DNA of 64,000 bases, from NCBI RefSeq assembly GCF_002368035.1, contig NZ_AP018223.1:319016-383015 (forward strand), given 5' to 3'. Position 1 is the stretch's first letter, and the number at the start of each line of letters is the position of its first letter. Of this stretch, positions 55,930 through 64,000 are shown piece by piece. A program made the translations under genes and the position numbers. Origin of the DNA: Nostoc linckia NIES-25 (lineage in GTDB: Bacteria; Cyanobacteriota; Cyanobacteriia; Cyanobacteriales; Nostocaceae). The notes under the pieces are model-generated. The model was not told the origin of the DNA. It saw only the letters and a program-made list of their open reading frames with translations, and made no database searches.

Positions 55930-56149
55930 ACTTAAGTTTATCTTGGGAAAAAGTCGAAGTAAAATCATAATTTACTAAACCTTCTTCCTAGTTCTAGTTT
56001 TTCTATATCTGTGTTGAACTCAGTTGTAAGGTAGTGGCTTGCAACTGAGTCAATTAAAAAATCGAAAACTCAAAACCAAATTTTGATAATACGGCTGCCA
56101 AAATAATTTTTTAAGCCATAGCTGAATTTTTGTTGACAGGTGCTAACTC

Positions 56150-56359
56150 ATGATTAATCTATTATTTACTTATTTTTTAACAGACATATCTGTTGGCTCA
56201 GAAGCTACTTCTAGTTACTCTGCTGTACTCACCGGATTATTTGTAGTCGGTTTTATTGCTGCTGTAAGCATAGGCTCTATTGCTTGGTATAACTCCAAAC
56301 GTCCTGTAGGTTGGGAAGATAAAGAGCGTCCCCAAGTCGTTCCAGAAGTAGATAAGTAA
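56150..56359 (+). CDS. Small single-TM protein, Psb35-like
   Basis: 69 residues with one TM (about 24-46, VLTGLFVVGFIAAVSIGSIAWY) followed by NSKRPVGWEDKERPQVVPEV. The conserved GSIAWYNSKRPVGWEDKERP block is, from memory, that of a cyanobacterial thylakoid protein called Psb35 (Synechocystis Ssl2148), which acts in photosystem II assembly or protection. The assignment rests on recall and the single TM. AGGTG lies 7 nt before the ATG. Strong terminator follows. Confidence 0.6.
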   Translation: MINLLFTYFLTDISVGSEATSSYSAVLTGLFVVGFIAAVSIGSIAWYNSKRPVGWEDKERPQVVPEVDK

Positions 56360-56399
56360 TCAAATTATTGCCTACCTCCTCCTAAGTCTAAGTGTTTTT

Positions 56400-56439
56400 T
56401 AGTGTTCATGGATTTTACCAATGAACACTATTTTTTTTT
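56400..56439 (+). terminator. Rho-independent terminator after the Psb35-like gene
   Basis: TAGTGTTCAT, an 11-nt loop, ATGAACACTA, then nine T. A perfect 10-bp stem, 41 bp past the stop codon. Confidence 0.95.
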
Positions 56440-56822
56440 GATAAGTAGCTCAACCTAAAAAAACGTAAGACGTAAATGTATATAAATGTAGGGTGTGTTA
56501 TGCCTTATAGCAACGCACCTCCATAGACTCTACATCAACTGAGGTGCGTTGCGCTTTGCGACAACGCACCCTACGTTTTATGTTTAATTAAGTTGACCTA
56601 CTTAATTCTTTGTTCAGACAATCAATTTACCCTTAAGTCTTAGAAAGACTACTCGGCAAAATCGTTTCCGCCGTCACAGGAAAATAAAAGAACTTTTAAC
56701 GAACTCCAAGAAATAAATTATCCAAATATTGTGGGGTGGGCATCCTGCCCGCCCAGTTTATATGGCGGGCGAGACGCCCACCCCACAAGAGTTAATTGGA
56801 TATTTTTTTATTTGGAAGTCCT
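56440..56822. repeat. Two palindromic repeats between convergent genes
   Basis: 383 bp without a gene. A GTAGGGTGTGTTATGCC...CAACGCACCCTAC inverted repeat (56488-56574) and a longer palindrome of the TCCAAATATTGTGGGGTGGG...CCACCCCACAAGAGTTAATTGG type (about 56719-56800). Confidence 0.7.
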
Positions 56823-57917
56823 CTAGTTTTCGTCAGCCAGAGGTAGACGTATTGTAAATGTACTACCTTGCCCTGGCTCAGATATGACATCGATTGTGCC
56901 TTGATGTGCTTCGATGATGCAACGAGATAGATATAGTCCTAAACCACTACCAGAACGTTGGTGTTTACCTTGGCGAAATCGCTCGAATAATATTGCTTGG
57001 TCTTGTTTAGAAATTCCCGGCCCCGTATCTTGGATACTAATAATTACATCTGGCAAATTAACATTGCAGTGAATATTTACAGAACCTTTGTCTGTAAATT
57101 TGATGGCGTTACCGATGATGTTTGTTAAAACTCGCCGCAGTTCTACGCGATCGCCCATCACCGTACTTATACTTTCACCTTTATCAAGGTTGACAACTAA
57201 CCCTTTTTCTTCAGCTAAAGGAGTTAATTCTTGGGCGACTTCACTAACTAATTCCTGAATATTACAAGGAGCTATTTTTAAAGTTTTACAACCTGCTTCA
57301 TGACGATAAACTTCTAACAACGTATTTACCATTTCTAGCAGGTCTTGGTTACTGCCAATCATGGTATTAATTATTTCTTGCAATTGTGGCGAAACGTCGC
57401 AAAACCTACCTTCGAGCAATAATTTTAAAATCCGGTTGGAGGCTACTAGCGGTATGCGTAAGTCGTGGGTAAAACGCGAGACAAAATCTGCCCGCAAATT
57501 AGCCATTTGGTCTCGTTCGTCGATGCTATGCTTGAGGCGCAGGAGCGATCGCACTCGTGCATGTAGTTCATCTGGATCGAATGGTTTACGAATAAAGTCA
57601 TCTGCACCAGCATCAAGTCCTTGGACAACGCTGGATTCATAGTGAGCTGTAATCAACAAAATTGGGATAAATGGCAACGCTTGATTTTGTCGGATGCGTC
57701 GAGTGAATTCATACCCATCTATCCCCGGCATCATCACATCTAACAGAATTAAATCTGGCGGTGACTGCTCAACCATACTCAGAGCAATTTTACTATCTTC
57801 CACCAAGCTAAGTTCATAGTCCTTATCTTGTAGGACTGCTTCTAAGATTAGTAAATTGTCAAAAATGTCATCGACAACGAGAATTTTATCTTTTTTAACA
57901 GTTTTAGTTAAAGACAT
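56823..57917 (-). CDS. Receiver-histidine kinase (REC-HisKA-HATPase)
   Basis: 364 residues. Receiver (about 10-130): ILVVDDIFDN, phospho-acceptor Asp60 in LILLDVMMPGIDGYEF, Lys111 in FIRKPFDPDE. HisKA with FVSRFTHDLRIPLVAS (His151). HATPase_c with NIIGNAIKFTDKGS, IQDTGPGISKQD and GSGLGLYLSRC. There is no TM or sensor domain, so it is cytosolic and driven through its own receiver. It is divergent from a NarL-type regulator 592 bp away, which may be its output partner. Followed by repeats. Confidence 0.9.
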   Translation of the reverse strand: MSLTKTVKKDKILVVDDIFDNLLILEAVLQDKDYELSLVEDSKIALSMVEQSPPDLILLDVMMPGIDGYEFTRRIRQNQALPFIPILLITAHYESSVVQGLDAGADDFIRKPFDPDELHARVRSLLRLKHSIDERDQMANLRADFVSRFTHDLRIPLVASNRILKLLLEGRFCDVSPQLQEIINTMIGSNQDLLEMVNTLLEVYRHEAGCKTLKIAPCNIQELVSEVAQELTPLAEEKGLVVNLDKGESISTVMGDRVELRRVLTNIIGNAIKFTDKGSVNIHCNVNLPDVIISIQDTGPGISKQDQAILFERFRQGKHQRSGSGLGLYLSRCIIEAHQGTIDVISEPGQGSTFTIRLPLADEN

Positions 57918-58509
57918 GGCTAAATAAAATAAGAAGTGCTTGGCTTATCCCTCGCAAATCTAGTAATAGCTTACTCTAATAGCGTTGAGATGATTAAAAT
58001 TTCACATTTTCCTTTAAAGTTTCCTGAATTTGAGGTATCTTTTTTCAGGAATTATACTGTTTTTTCTGTTCCTCTCAGTAATAATAGTATTAAATACAAC
58101 TTATTTCTCAGCATATTGCCTGCCTGACCGATCGTCCATATCTTGTGAGTAGAGTGTGAGGTGAAGTAGCTTAGCGATCAATTTTATGTGCATTTTCCGT
58201 GCTAGAGCAACGGTAAGCGATCGAACATTCAACGATTCCTAGTTCTATCAGATTTTGAGAATCAGTTGTAGCCCATAAAACATATATCTTGGCAATAATG
58301 TATCAAAATAGTTTTTTGATTGAATTGTATTGTTCGGATCGAACTCTTGCCTTTTGAAAAACTTTCGAGATAAGGTTATTTCATGTCTAATAGTAGATGC
58401 ACTCCTGGGAACAATAGCAAACATATTGCTTTTTGTATAAAATCCTGAATTTGAGAACGGGATTATTTTAATGTGTACTTTAGATAGATAACAGTAAACT
58501 TAAGCAGCT
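57918..58509. other. Divergent intergenic region between kinase and regulator
   Basis: 592 bp that must carry both promoters. AT-rich; no repeat, operator dyad or gene that I could recognise. Confidence 0.5.
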
Positions 58510-59229
58510 ATGGATGAAATCAAGATCCTCGTCATTGAAGATCATAACCTTACAAGAATTGGTTTGCGGGCTGCCTTACAAACTCAGCCAGAAGTAAGCA
58601 TTGTCGGTGAAGCCGCTAATGCCGCAGATGGAATCGAGCTTGTGAAAACTCTCAAGCCTGATGTTGCTACTATCGACATTGGTTTGCCTGATATGGATGG
58701 TATCGAGCTAACACGGACAATTAGGCAATATCAAGCAGAGACTGAAGATTATACAACAAAGCTCTTGATTTTAACAATGCAGAATAGCGAACAGGCTGTC
58801 TTAGCTGCATTTGCAGCCGGCGCTGATTCCTATTGCATGAAGGATATCGAAAGTGAGAGACTAATTGAGGCTGTGCGAACAACCCATGCAGGTAGCTCAT
58901 GGATCGATCCAGCGATCGCAGACCTTGTACTCCAGCAAATACGTCAAGATTTCCCCGATGCCAGCAGAGGAACAGCCACCAAAAGAGTGTTGATTGAAGG
59001 CATTGACCCAGATGTTGAAAAAACTATCGTCACTTATCCTTTAACTCAACGGGAAATGGATGTTTTAGAGCTGATTGTCGCTGGCTGTGACAATGCAGAA
59101 ATCGCCAAAAGACTCTATCTCACAGTTGGCACTGTTAAAACTCATGTTCGGGGTATTCTCAACAAACTCTGTGTTGCCGATCGTACACAAGCTGCTGTGC
59201 GTGCTTTGCGTGCAGGGTTAGTGCCTTAA
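58510..59229 (+). CDS. NarL/FixJ-family response regulator
   Basis: 239 residues. Receiver (about 4-125) with ILVIEDHNLTRIGLRAAL, phospho-acceptor Asp56 in VATIDIGLPDMDGIEL and Lys111 in SYCMKDIESERL. The C-terminal LuxR-type HTH (about 172-235) has LTQREMDVLELIVAGCDNAE, IAKRLYLTVGTVKTHVRGIL and NKLCVADRTQAAVRALRAGL. It should bind DNA as a dimer when phosphorylated. Divergent from the REC-HK gene; a cognate relation is inferred from proximity. Confidence 0.9.
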   Translation: MDEIKILVIEDHNLTRIGLRAALQTQPEVSIVGEAANAADGIELVKTLKPDVATIDIGLPDMDGIELTRTIRQYQAETEDYTTKLLILTMQNSEQAVLAAFAAGADSYCMKDIESERLIEAVRTTHAGSSWIDPAIADLVLQQIRQDFPDASRGTATKRVLIEGIDPDVEKTIVTYPLTQREMDVLELIVAGCDNAEIAKRLYLTVGTVKTHVRGILNKLCVADRTQAAVRALRAGLVP

Positions 59230-59232
59230 AAA

Positions 59233-59329
59233 ATATAGCAGGGTTGGGGAAACAGCTAATAGGCAATAGGCAACGGGCAATAGGCTTGAAAATCTCTTTG
59301 TGTTGAGGTTTTATTGCCAACTGCTATAA
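59233..59329. mobile_element. Small repeat family 4, copy 2
   Basis: Ends ATATAGCAG and CTGCTATA, with GGCAATAGGCAACGGGCAAT inside, matching 42519-42620 at its ends. Lies just after the response regulator stop codon. Confidence 0.55.
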
Positions 59330-59439
59330 AAAGATAAAAGTAAAAAGAAATACTTTGCCTTTTAACTCTTGCCTTTTTGCACTTGACAAAGGTAAAAAAA
59401 TACGCAACAATAATAAATTGTGAATAAAGATAATTGCCA

Positions 59440-59521
59440 GCGGAACTGGCGGAATTGGCAGACGCGCTAGATTCAGGTTCTAGTGCCGCAAGGCTTCCGG
59501 GTTCAAGTCCCGGGTTCCGCA
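59440..59521 (+). tRNA. tRNA-Leu (anticodon CAG)
   Basis: 82 nt. Acceptor stem GCGGAAC/GTTCCGC, discriminator A, D arm TGGCGGAATTGGCAGACGCG, anticodon CAG at 59474-59476 in the loop TTCAGGT, a type II variable arm, and T arm CCGGGTTCAAGTCCCGG. CCA is not encoded. Reads CUG codons. Confidence 0.95.
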
Positions 59522-59528
59522 TACTTTA

Positions 59529-59608
59529 AGTTAGGAGTTAGGAGTTGAGAGTTAGGAGTTTATTTAGTTTGTTTTAACTCCTAACTTATCACTCCTAACT
59601 CCTAACTT
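59529..59608. repeat. GGAGTTA heptanucleotide inverted array
   Basis: GTTAGGAGTTAGGAGTTGAG and further units on the left, and the inverse complementary AACTCCTAACTTATCACTCC on the right, around TATTTAGTTTGTTTT. It can fold as a long hairpin immediately after the tRNA. Confidence 0.8.
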
Positions 59609-59631
59609 TAGTTATCACTCCTAAATTTTTG

Positions 59632-60411
59632 ATGTTGACCAGCTTACAAAATTCCTTAGTCAAACAAATCCGCAAGTTACACTCTACCAAGGAGCGGCAC
59701 AAGCAGGAGTTATTTTTGCTGGAAGGAACGCACCTGTTAGAGGAAGCTTGTGCGGTGAATTACCCACTAGAGACGGTGTGTTGTACCCCTGATTGGCAAG
59801 CAACCCATCCGTCATTGTGGGAGGAAGCTTGTAGCCGGTGCGATCGCGCCGAAATTGTGAGTAAAGAAGTTTTAGATGCGATCGCCACTACAGTCCAACC
59901 GGATGGTGTGGTGGCAACGGCAAAACGAAGCGATCGTCAAACTCAAGTACCATTTACTGGTTTAGTCTTAGCTCTAGAAACAGTACAAGATCCCGGTAAC
60001 CTGGGTACGATGATTCGCACTGCCGCAGCAGCTGGGGCGTCTGGGTTGTGGCTAAGTGGAGATAGCGTAGATTTAGACAACCCCAAAGTTTTACGTGCTT
60101 CAGCGGGGCAATGGTTTCGCCTAGCAACGGCAGTCACCGAAGATTTAAAAGCCACAGTCCAACAAAGTCAGCAAGCAGGAATGCAGGTAATAGCAACATT
60201 GCCAAATGCAAGCTTAACTTATTGGCAAGTGGACTGGCGAAAACCGAGTTTGATATTACTGGGAAACGAAGGTGCTGGTTTGTCAGCAGATTTAGCAGCA
60301 ATGGCAGACAAACAAGTGAGAATTCCTCTAAGTCCTGGGGTGGAATCCTTGAATGTAGCGATCGCAGCTGCTTTAATGTTGTACGAAGCTCAGCGGCAAA
60401 TTATTTATTAG
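59632..60411 (+). CDS. TrmH/SpoU-family RNA methyltransferase
   Basis: 259 residues from the ATG at 59632; an in-frame TTG three bases upstream is less likely. An N-terminal substrate-binding domain (about 1-95, FLLEGTHLLEEA) and the SPOUT knot (about 105-257) with the three motifs: DPGNLGTMIRTAAAAGASG, LLGNEGAGLSADL and IPLSPGVESLNVAIAAALML. The enzyme transfers a methyl group from S-adenosylmethionine to rRNA or tRNA ribose 2'-OH; the substrate is not predictable from this sequence. It lies directly after tRNA-Leu and is followed by ATTGGTC repeats. Confidence 0.9.
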   Translation: MLTSLQNSLVKQIRKLHSTKERHKQELFLLEGTHLLEEACAVNYPLETVCCTPDWQATHPSLWEEACSRCDRAEIVSKEVLDAIATTVQPDGVVATAKRSDRQTQVPFTGLVLALETVQDPGNLGTMIRTAAAAGASGLWLSGDSVDLDNPKVLRASAGQWFRLATAVTEDLKATVQQSQQAGMQVIATLPNASLTYWQVDWRKPSLILLGNEGAGLSADLAAMADKQVRIPLSPGVESLNVAIAAALMLYEAQRQIIY

Positions 60412-60480
60412 TCATTGGTCATTGGTCATTGGTCATTGGTCATTGGTCATTGGTCATTGGTCATTGGTCATTAGTTATTT
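60412..60480 (+). repeat. ATTGGTC heptanucleotide repeat
   Basis: About eight tandem copies of the 7-bp unit after the TrmH gene, followed by degenerate ATGACTA/ACAAATG units to about 60525. Confidence 0.85.
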
Positions 60481-60530
60481 GCAAATGACAACTGACAAAT
60501 GACAAAGGACAAATGACTAATGACAAACTT

Positions 60531-60764
60531 TTATTTCGTTTTTTGCTCCAAATATTGTTCAATATCGGCAACGGCGTCTTCAAAAGCCGCTAAATCAATA
60601 TCTGTCAAATCATTGGCTTCGAGTTCATTAGCACTCTCAGTATGCAATTTTGGTGTATCTTCATCCTCAGTAGGATTTTCATGTAAGATATCCTCCAATT
60701 GTTCGAGGGCTTCTTCAAACTCTTGCTCAGCATTGTAGTGCTCGGATCGGTGGCTTGGCTCCAT
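60531..60764 (-). CDS. Small acidic hypothetical protein
   Basis: 77 residues, strongly acidic, helical in appearance (EQEFEEALEQLEDILHENPT; ANDLTDIDLAAFEDAVADIE). No TM or signal. The last residues QYLEQKTK give a short basic end. Family unknown to me; similar acidic helical proteins are common in cyanobacteria. Located between the TrmH gene and the lyase; the coding potential is supported by length and composition only. Confidence 0.5.
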   Translation of the reverse strand: MEPSHRSEHYNAEQEFEEALEQLEDILHENPTEDEDTPKLHTESANELEANDLTDIDLAAFEDAVADIEQYLEQKTK

Positions 60765-61035
60765 AATGTTGACTTAAAAATCCTGATTTACTAGGGTAAT
60801 TTTTTATAGACTTAAATTTTGCATATATAACATCATATTTGTGCTTATCTGCTTTATCAACTTTATAGTAAGTCCCAGTTAAAGATAGTAATCTGGGTAA
60901 AGAGTAAGAATATTCTGTGTCAGGGCAATTTACTATTAGACATTAATTGGTCGGAGGGTAAAATTACCCTTGACATAAATCTGATGCAGGGTCATACAAT
61001 TGTACGCCCCTACATAATCTGTATCATTATCAACT
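60765..61035. other. Intergenic, nothing recognised
   Basis: 271 bp, AT-rich, with an ACAATTGTACGCCCCTAC remnant of a dispersed repeat near 60998-61015. No gene seen. Confidence 0.5.
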
Positions 61036-62439
61036 CTACAGTAACTCGAACCGTGCCTGAAAAAACCGCAGATATTTTGGTTCGTAAATCATCTTCAGTC
61101 CGCGTAGGCGATCGCGATTATAATAAACTTCTTCCACTGCTTCAGCAGTCAAATCCATGTGAGCTTGGGTATACACTCGCCGGGGAATAGTCAAGCGCAC
61201 CAGTTCTAAGTCTGGATAATAATTATCCCCTGTTTCTTTACTGCGCCCAGCAGAAACGATACCCCGTTCCATTGCCCGAATACCTGCTTCTACATACAGT
61301 TCGGCTGCTAGGCGTTGTGCTGGAAATTCATCTTGGGGAATTTGCTCTAAAAACCGTTTGGCATCTAAATAAATTGCATGTCCGCCAATGGGCACAACAA
61401 TTGGAATACCCCAATCTAACAGCTTTTGTCCCAGGTATTCAACTTGACCGATACGGGCACGAATATGATCGTCTTTCACTGACTCTTCAATACCACGTGC
61501 CATAGCTTCCATATCGCGGCCAGCCATACCACCGTAAGTATGCAGACCTTCATATATTACTATTAAATTACGTGCTTCTTCGTAGAGATTATAGTCATTG
61601 AGAGCCAGCCAACCGCCGATGTTCACTAATGCATCCTTTTTGCCACTCATGGTGCAGCCGTCGGTATAGGAGCAAAATTCATGTAAGATAGTGGCGATCG
61701 CCTGATTTTTATAATCTTCCTCTCGCTGCTGGATAAAGTAGGCGTTTTCCACGGCGCGGGTAGCATCAAGAATTATGCGGATACCGTGGGTTTGGGCTAA
61801 CTGATGTACCTCCCGCAAATTAGCCATTGATATCGGCTGTCCACCAGCCATGTTCACGGTTCCGGCGACGCTGATGTAGGGAATGCGTTCTGCCCCAACT
61901 CGCTCAATGAGATCTGTGAGTTTTTGCAGGTCTATATTACCCTTAAATGGATGCAATGATTGGGCATCGTGGGCTTCGTCAATAATTACATCGACAAATG
62001 TACCGCCAGCCAACTCTTGATGCAGCCTGGTTGTGGTGAAATACATATTGCCAGGTATGTAATCGCCTGGTTTAATCAATATTTGGGAAAGGATATTTTC
62101 GGCACCACGTCCTTGGTGGGTGGGTACTATGTAGCGGTAGCCGTAATATTTCTGGATGTTTGCTTCTAAATTATAGAAATTCTTGCTGCCAGCGTAAGCC
62201 TCATCACCCAGCATCATCGCTGCCCACTGATAATCGCTCATGGCTGCGGTGCCGCTATCAGTCAGCAAATCAATGTAGACATCTTCGGAACGTAACAAAA
62301 AAGTATTGTAACCCGCTGTGGCGATCGCTTGTTCCCGTTCAGCGCGAGTAGTCATTTTTAATGGCTCAACCACCTTGATTTTATATGGCTCTGCCCAAGA
62401 GCGACGGCGGCGCTCTGAAGTATGCTTGGCGTCGGTCAT
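61036..62439 (-). CDS. tpl: Tyrosine phenol-lyase-like enzyme (TnaA/Tpl family)
   Basis: 467 residues, a PLP beta-eliminating lyase. Compared by eye from memory with Citrobacter tyrosine phenol-lyase it aligns throughout with an offset of +11: Ser62, Tyr82 (EAYAGS), Thr135 (NMYFTTTR), Asp225 and Arg228 (LDATR), PLP Lys268 (MSGKKDA), Arg392 (AMERGIVSAGR), Arg415 and Phe459 (LRFFQARF). Arg392 is the residue taken as Arg381 in TPL, which in tryptophanase is hydrophobic. The reaction would be L-tyrosine to phenol, pyruvate and ammonia, or the reverse. AAGGAG lies about 11 nt before the ATG. Annotation pipelines often call such genes tryptophanase; the residues favour TPL. Confidence 0.85.
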   Translation of the reverse strand: MTDAKHTSERRRRSWAEPYKIKVVEPLKMTTRAEREQAIATAGYNTFLLRSEDVYIDLLTDSGTAAMSDYQWAAMMLGDEAYAGSKNFYNLEANIQKYYGYRYIVPTHQGRGAENILSQILIKPGDYIPGNMYFTTTRLHQELAGGTFVDVIIDEAHDAQSLHPFKGNIDLQKLTDLIERVGAERIPYISVAGTVNMAGGQPISMANLREVHQLAQTHGIRIILDATRAVENAYFIQQREEDYKNQAIATILHEFCSYTDGCTMSGKKDALVNIGGWLALNDYNLYEEARNLIVIYEGLHTYGGMAGRDMEAMARGIEESVKDDHIRARIGQVEYLGQKLLDWGIPIVVPIGGHAIYLDAKRFLEQIPQDEFPAQRLAAELYVEAGIRAMERGIVSAGRSKETGDNYYPDLELVRLTIPRRVYTQAHMDLTAEAVEEVYYNRDRLRGLKMIYEPKYLRFFQARFELL

Positions 62440-62647
62440 AGATTGATTGCTCCTTGATACCGATTAGCTAAATATTTGCACCATTGTGGTTGCTAAAACC
62501 TGCTGTTGCCAAGACCTCAAACTCAAGTACGGTTAAATATTTATCATTAGCACTTACACGGCTATAATCGCAACTTTTTATACAGTGTATTTAAAGTTGG
62601 TGAAGTACACAATCTAAGTCTCAAACTACAGCGTCAGCGTGTTTTAC

Positions 62648-62687
62648 TTCTGAATTCTGAATTCTGAATTCTGAATTCTGAATTCTG
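62648..62687. repeat. TGAATTC heptanucleotide repeat
   Basis: Five tandem copies of the 7-bp unit between the lyase and the 80-residue gene. Confidence 0.85.
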
Positions 62688-62720
62688 CTATCGAGTAATT
62701 AGCCAGAGTTAATGTAACAA

Positions 62721-62963
62721 CTAATTTAAGTGCTTCGGGGCACACAACTGAGCTATTGTTTCAATTCGCGCTTGCTCCATCAATTCCCGAACTTGCGATT
62801 GATTACAACCGTAGGTAGATGCTAATAATTCTTCGCCTTGATTTTTTGCATCATCGACAGATGCACCAAAGCTCATGATTTCTTCGTCTTGGTTACCTGT
62901 AATTTTATCAACTGGAATGATACAGATATATTGAGGTTCGTTTTGCCTGATTTCTTGCACCAT
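62721..62963 (-). CDS. Small hypothetical protein
   Basis: 80 residues from the ATG at 62963, with GAGG about 11 nt upstream; an in-frame GTG at 62978 overlaps the ribosome binding site. The product (VQEIRQNEPQYICIIPVDK, SVDDAKNQGEELLASTYGCN) has no TM and no recognised family. It may be a conserved cyanobacterial gene; weak evidence. Confidence 0.5.
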   Translation of the reverse strand: MVQEIRQNEPQYICIIPVDKITGNQDEEIMSFGASVDDAKNQGEELLASTYGCNQSQVRELMEQARIETIAQLCAPKHLN

Positions 62964-62978
62964 ATTTACTAACCTCAC

Positions 62979-63350
62979 TGATAATAAATGTCTATTTTTA
63001 ATATATTTCTAACTCCAGATAAACACTCGTCGCTTCGCTTTGAATTCAAAATTAATAATCCCCATAAATAATAGGGCTTGTATCATGAGTCTGTTTCAAC
63101 CAAAGAGAAACAGAGTCAATATTTCCGTACTTGAGATTTGAAAACCAAAATTTTTTATACACGGTTAAGAAAGTGTTAAGAATTCTCTCAAAATCCTACT
63201 TATCAGAAGTGTAAACAGTTACCTATGTAAGAATTAACTTAAGCATCAATAAATATCTTTTTGTAAAGTTTTGTTTGGTTTTGAGCTAGTAATGAATTCT
63301 AAATTCTGAATTGGCTCAGTAAAAACATCATAAAAATTGGAGGTTATAAA
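62979..63350. other. Divergent intergenic region
   Basis: 372 bp, AT-rich, between the 80-residue gene and the 45-residue membrane peptide. No repeat, hairpin or other gene recognised beyond a GGAGG ribosome binding site at 63339-63343. Confidence 0.5.
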
Positions 63351-63488
63351 ATGGCATTCCGGAATAACTCAGTCGCTAATTTATGGCAGAGAATACAACA
63401 AGATTCAGTGGTTTGGGGATCGTTAGGTCTTTGGATTACTGCATTAGTTGTAGTGTTAGTGATGCTGGCAATGTTTTCTAACGCTTAA
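63351..63488 (+). CDS. 45-residue single-TM protein
   Basis: ATG at 63351 preceded by GGAGG 7 nt upstream (TTGGAGGTTATAAAATGG), TAA at 63486-63488. The product has a hydrophilic, amphipathic N-terminus (AFRNNSVANLWQRIQQDS), then one TM segment (about 26-42, LGLWITALVVVLVMLAMF) and a short SNA end. The strong ribosome binding site and membrane segment support a real gene too short for usual cut-offs. I do not recognise the family; small cyanobacterial membrane peptides often act as subunits of larger complexes. Confidence 0.65.
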   Translation: MAFRNNSVANLWQRIQQDSVVWGSLGLWITALVVVLVMLAMFSNA

Positions 63489-63666
63489 TAAGGGCAAAAT
63501 TAGGGAATTTAAAGAAATAAACACAACAGTTTGAAGTTGGTGAATGATGACTGTTGGCTGTTGACAGTAGGATATTCTTTTGTTTGGAAGTCGCTTATTC
63601 TATTTATAGTTCCTGGGTAGCAGCCTGGGAACTAAGATAGGATAAGGTGAGATTTATAGAAAAATT

Positions 63667-63981
63667 ATGAACTGCAAAATTGTTGCTACACTCGTAGTTT
63701 TAGCTACTACTAGCTTTGTAACTCCCGTTAAATCTCAAGAACCTGCAAATGAAACTCCAGCAACATCAAATGAAGTTGTGAATGCTTGTATTCAAAATCA
63801 AGCCCAAAATTTACCAAATCCTTTTACAGATGTTCCGTCAGACCATTGGGCTTTCAAAGCAGTTATGACCATGCACTATTGTGGTGCATTTCGCCAAGCT
63901 ACACCACCAGCTTTATTTGAAAAACTCCAACCAACTGAACGCCAACAGCAACGGCAGCAAGAACAGCAGTTTGAAAAATAA
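63667..63981 (+). CDS. Small exported protein with S-layer-homology-like motif
   Basis: 104 residues, signal peptide (about 1-23, IVATLVVLATTSFVTPVKSQ), then a PFTDVPSDHWAFKAVMTMHY block (about 52-71) with CGAFR, as in one SLH motif. The end is Gln/Arg-rich (ERQQQRQQEQQFEK). Cyanobacterial porins and surface proteins carry such SLH motifs; this small form may associate with peptidoglycan. The two Cys (one in ACIQNQAQN, one in HYCGAFR) may pair. Confidence 0.7.
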   Translation: MNCKIVATLVVLATTSFVTPVKSQEPANETPATSNEVVNACIQNQAQNLPNPFTDVPSDHWAFKAVMTMHYCGAFRQATPPALFEKLQPTERQQQRQQEQQFEK

Positions 63982-64000
63982 GAAATATAAATAAGAATTC

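Noticed and set aside
57936..58127. 63-residue frame in the divergent spacer
   Set aside because: No ribosome binding site, AT-driven composition, and it lies in the shared promoter region.
60111..60488. 125-residue frame over the TrmH gene end and the ATTGGTC repeat
   Set aside because: It overlaps the well-supported TrmH reading frame, and its end (VIGHWSLVIGHW) is the translated heptanucleotide repeat.
61036..62439. Tryptophanase as the name of this gene
   Set aside because: The Arg at the position of TPL Arg381 and overall similarity favour tyrosine phenol-lyase.

Overview
The window is cyanobacterial, most probably from a filamentous heterocyst-forming species (Nostoc/Calothrix/Tolypothrix-like). 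The reasons are very frequent HIP1 octamers (GCGATCGC), heptanucleotide tandem repeats (units such as ATGACTA, ATTGGTC, GGAGTTA, TGAATTC and GGGGACT), many small palindromic and MITE-like repeats, and cyanobacterial protein families: a CoaR-type cobalt sensor, a PstS-DUF4912 fusion, an AAA-like (AAA_35) protein, a DUF4347/RTX giant adhesin and a Psb35-like thylakoid protein. No phage, conjugative element, CRISPR array or rRNA was seen. One tRNA (Leu, anticodon CAG) is present.

Layout. 0-8 kb: CoaR-like regulator, a large membrane protein, and an exported phosphate-binding-like protein carrying four DUF4912 repeats, followed by gene remnants (WYL regulator tail, Rpn-type nuclease tail) in repeat-rich DNA. 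8-14 kb: an orphan SNF2/RapA-type helicase, and a DUF4350 plus MoxR ATPase pair that ends in a 21-bp minisatellite instead of the DUF58 gene that often follows. 14.5-26 kb: accessory metabolic and exported genes (GDSL esterase with PEP-CTERM-like tail, glycogen phosphorylase, cupin, class II glutamine amidotransferase, HugZ-like protein, alpha/beta hydrolase, zinc metalloprotease), separated by MITE copies. 26-42 kb: a 1.7-kb non-coding region and one 13.9-kb gene for a 4631-residue RTX adhesin. 42-53 kb: a small exported protein, an AAA-like ATPase, an aminotransferase, then CheR, a tail-anchored protein and a CHASE3 hybrid kinase with three receiver domains, all on the minus strand. 53-57 kb: a group of small stress-type genes (GSP17M-like, GlsB/YeaQ, CsbD, Psb35-like). 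57-64 kb: a divergent receiver-kinase/NarL-type regulator pair, tRNA-Leu, a TrmH-family methyltransferase, a tyrosine phenol-lyase-like enzyme, and small proteins including a 45-residue membrane peptide at 63351.

How genes work together. glsB and the GSP17M gene are 54 bp apart on one strand and look like an operon. DUF4350 and moxR are probably co-transcribed. The kinase at 56823 and the regulator at 58510 are divergent and plausibly a cognate pair. CheR, the TM protein and the hybrid kinase may form a loose signalling group. Most other genes look monocistronic.

The most notable items are the giant adhesin with an unassigned ~850-residue central region, a TnaA/Tpl-family enzyme whose active-site residues all match tyrosine phenol-lyase rather than tryptophanase, the PstS-4xDUF4912 fusion, the MITE families (one copy supplies a start codon to a truncated gene), and the 21-bp satellite beside moxR. 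All assignments are from reading the sequence; no database search was run.
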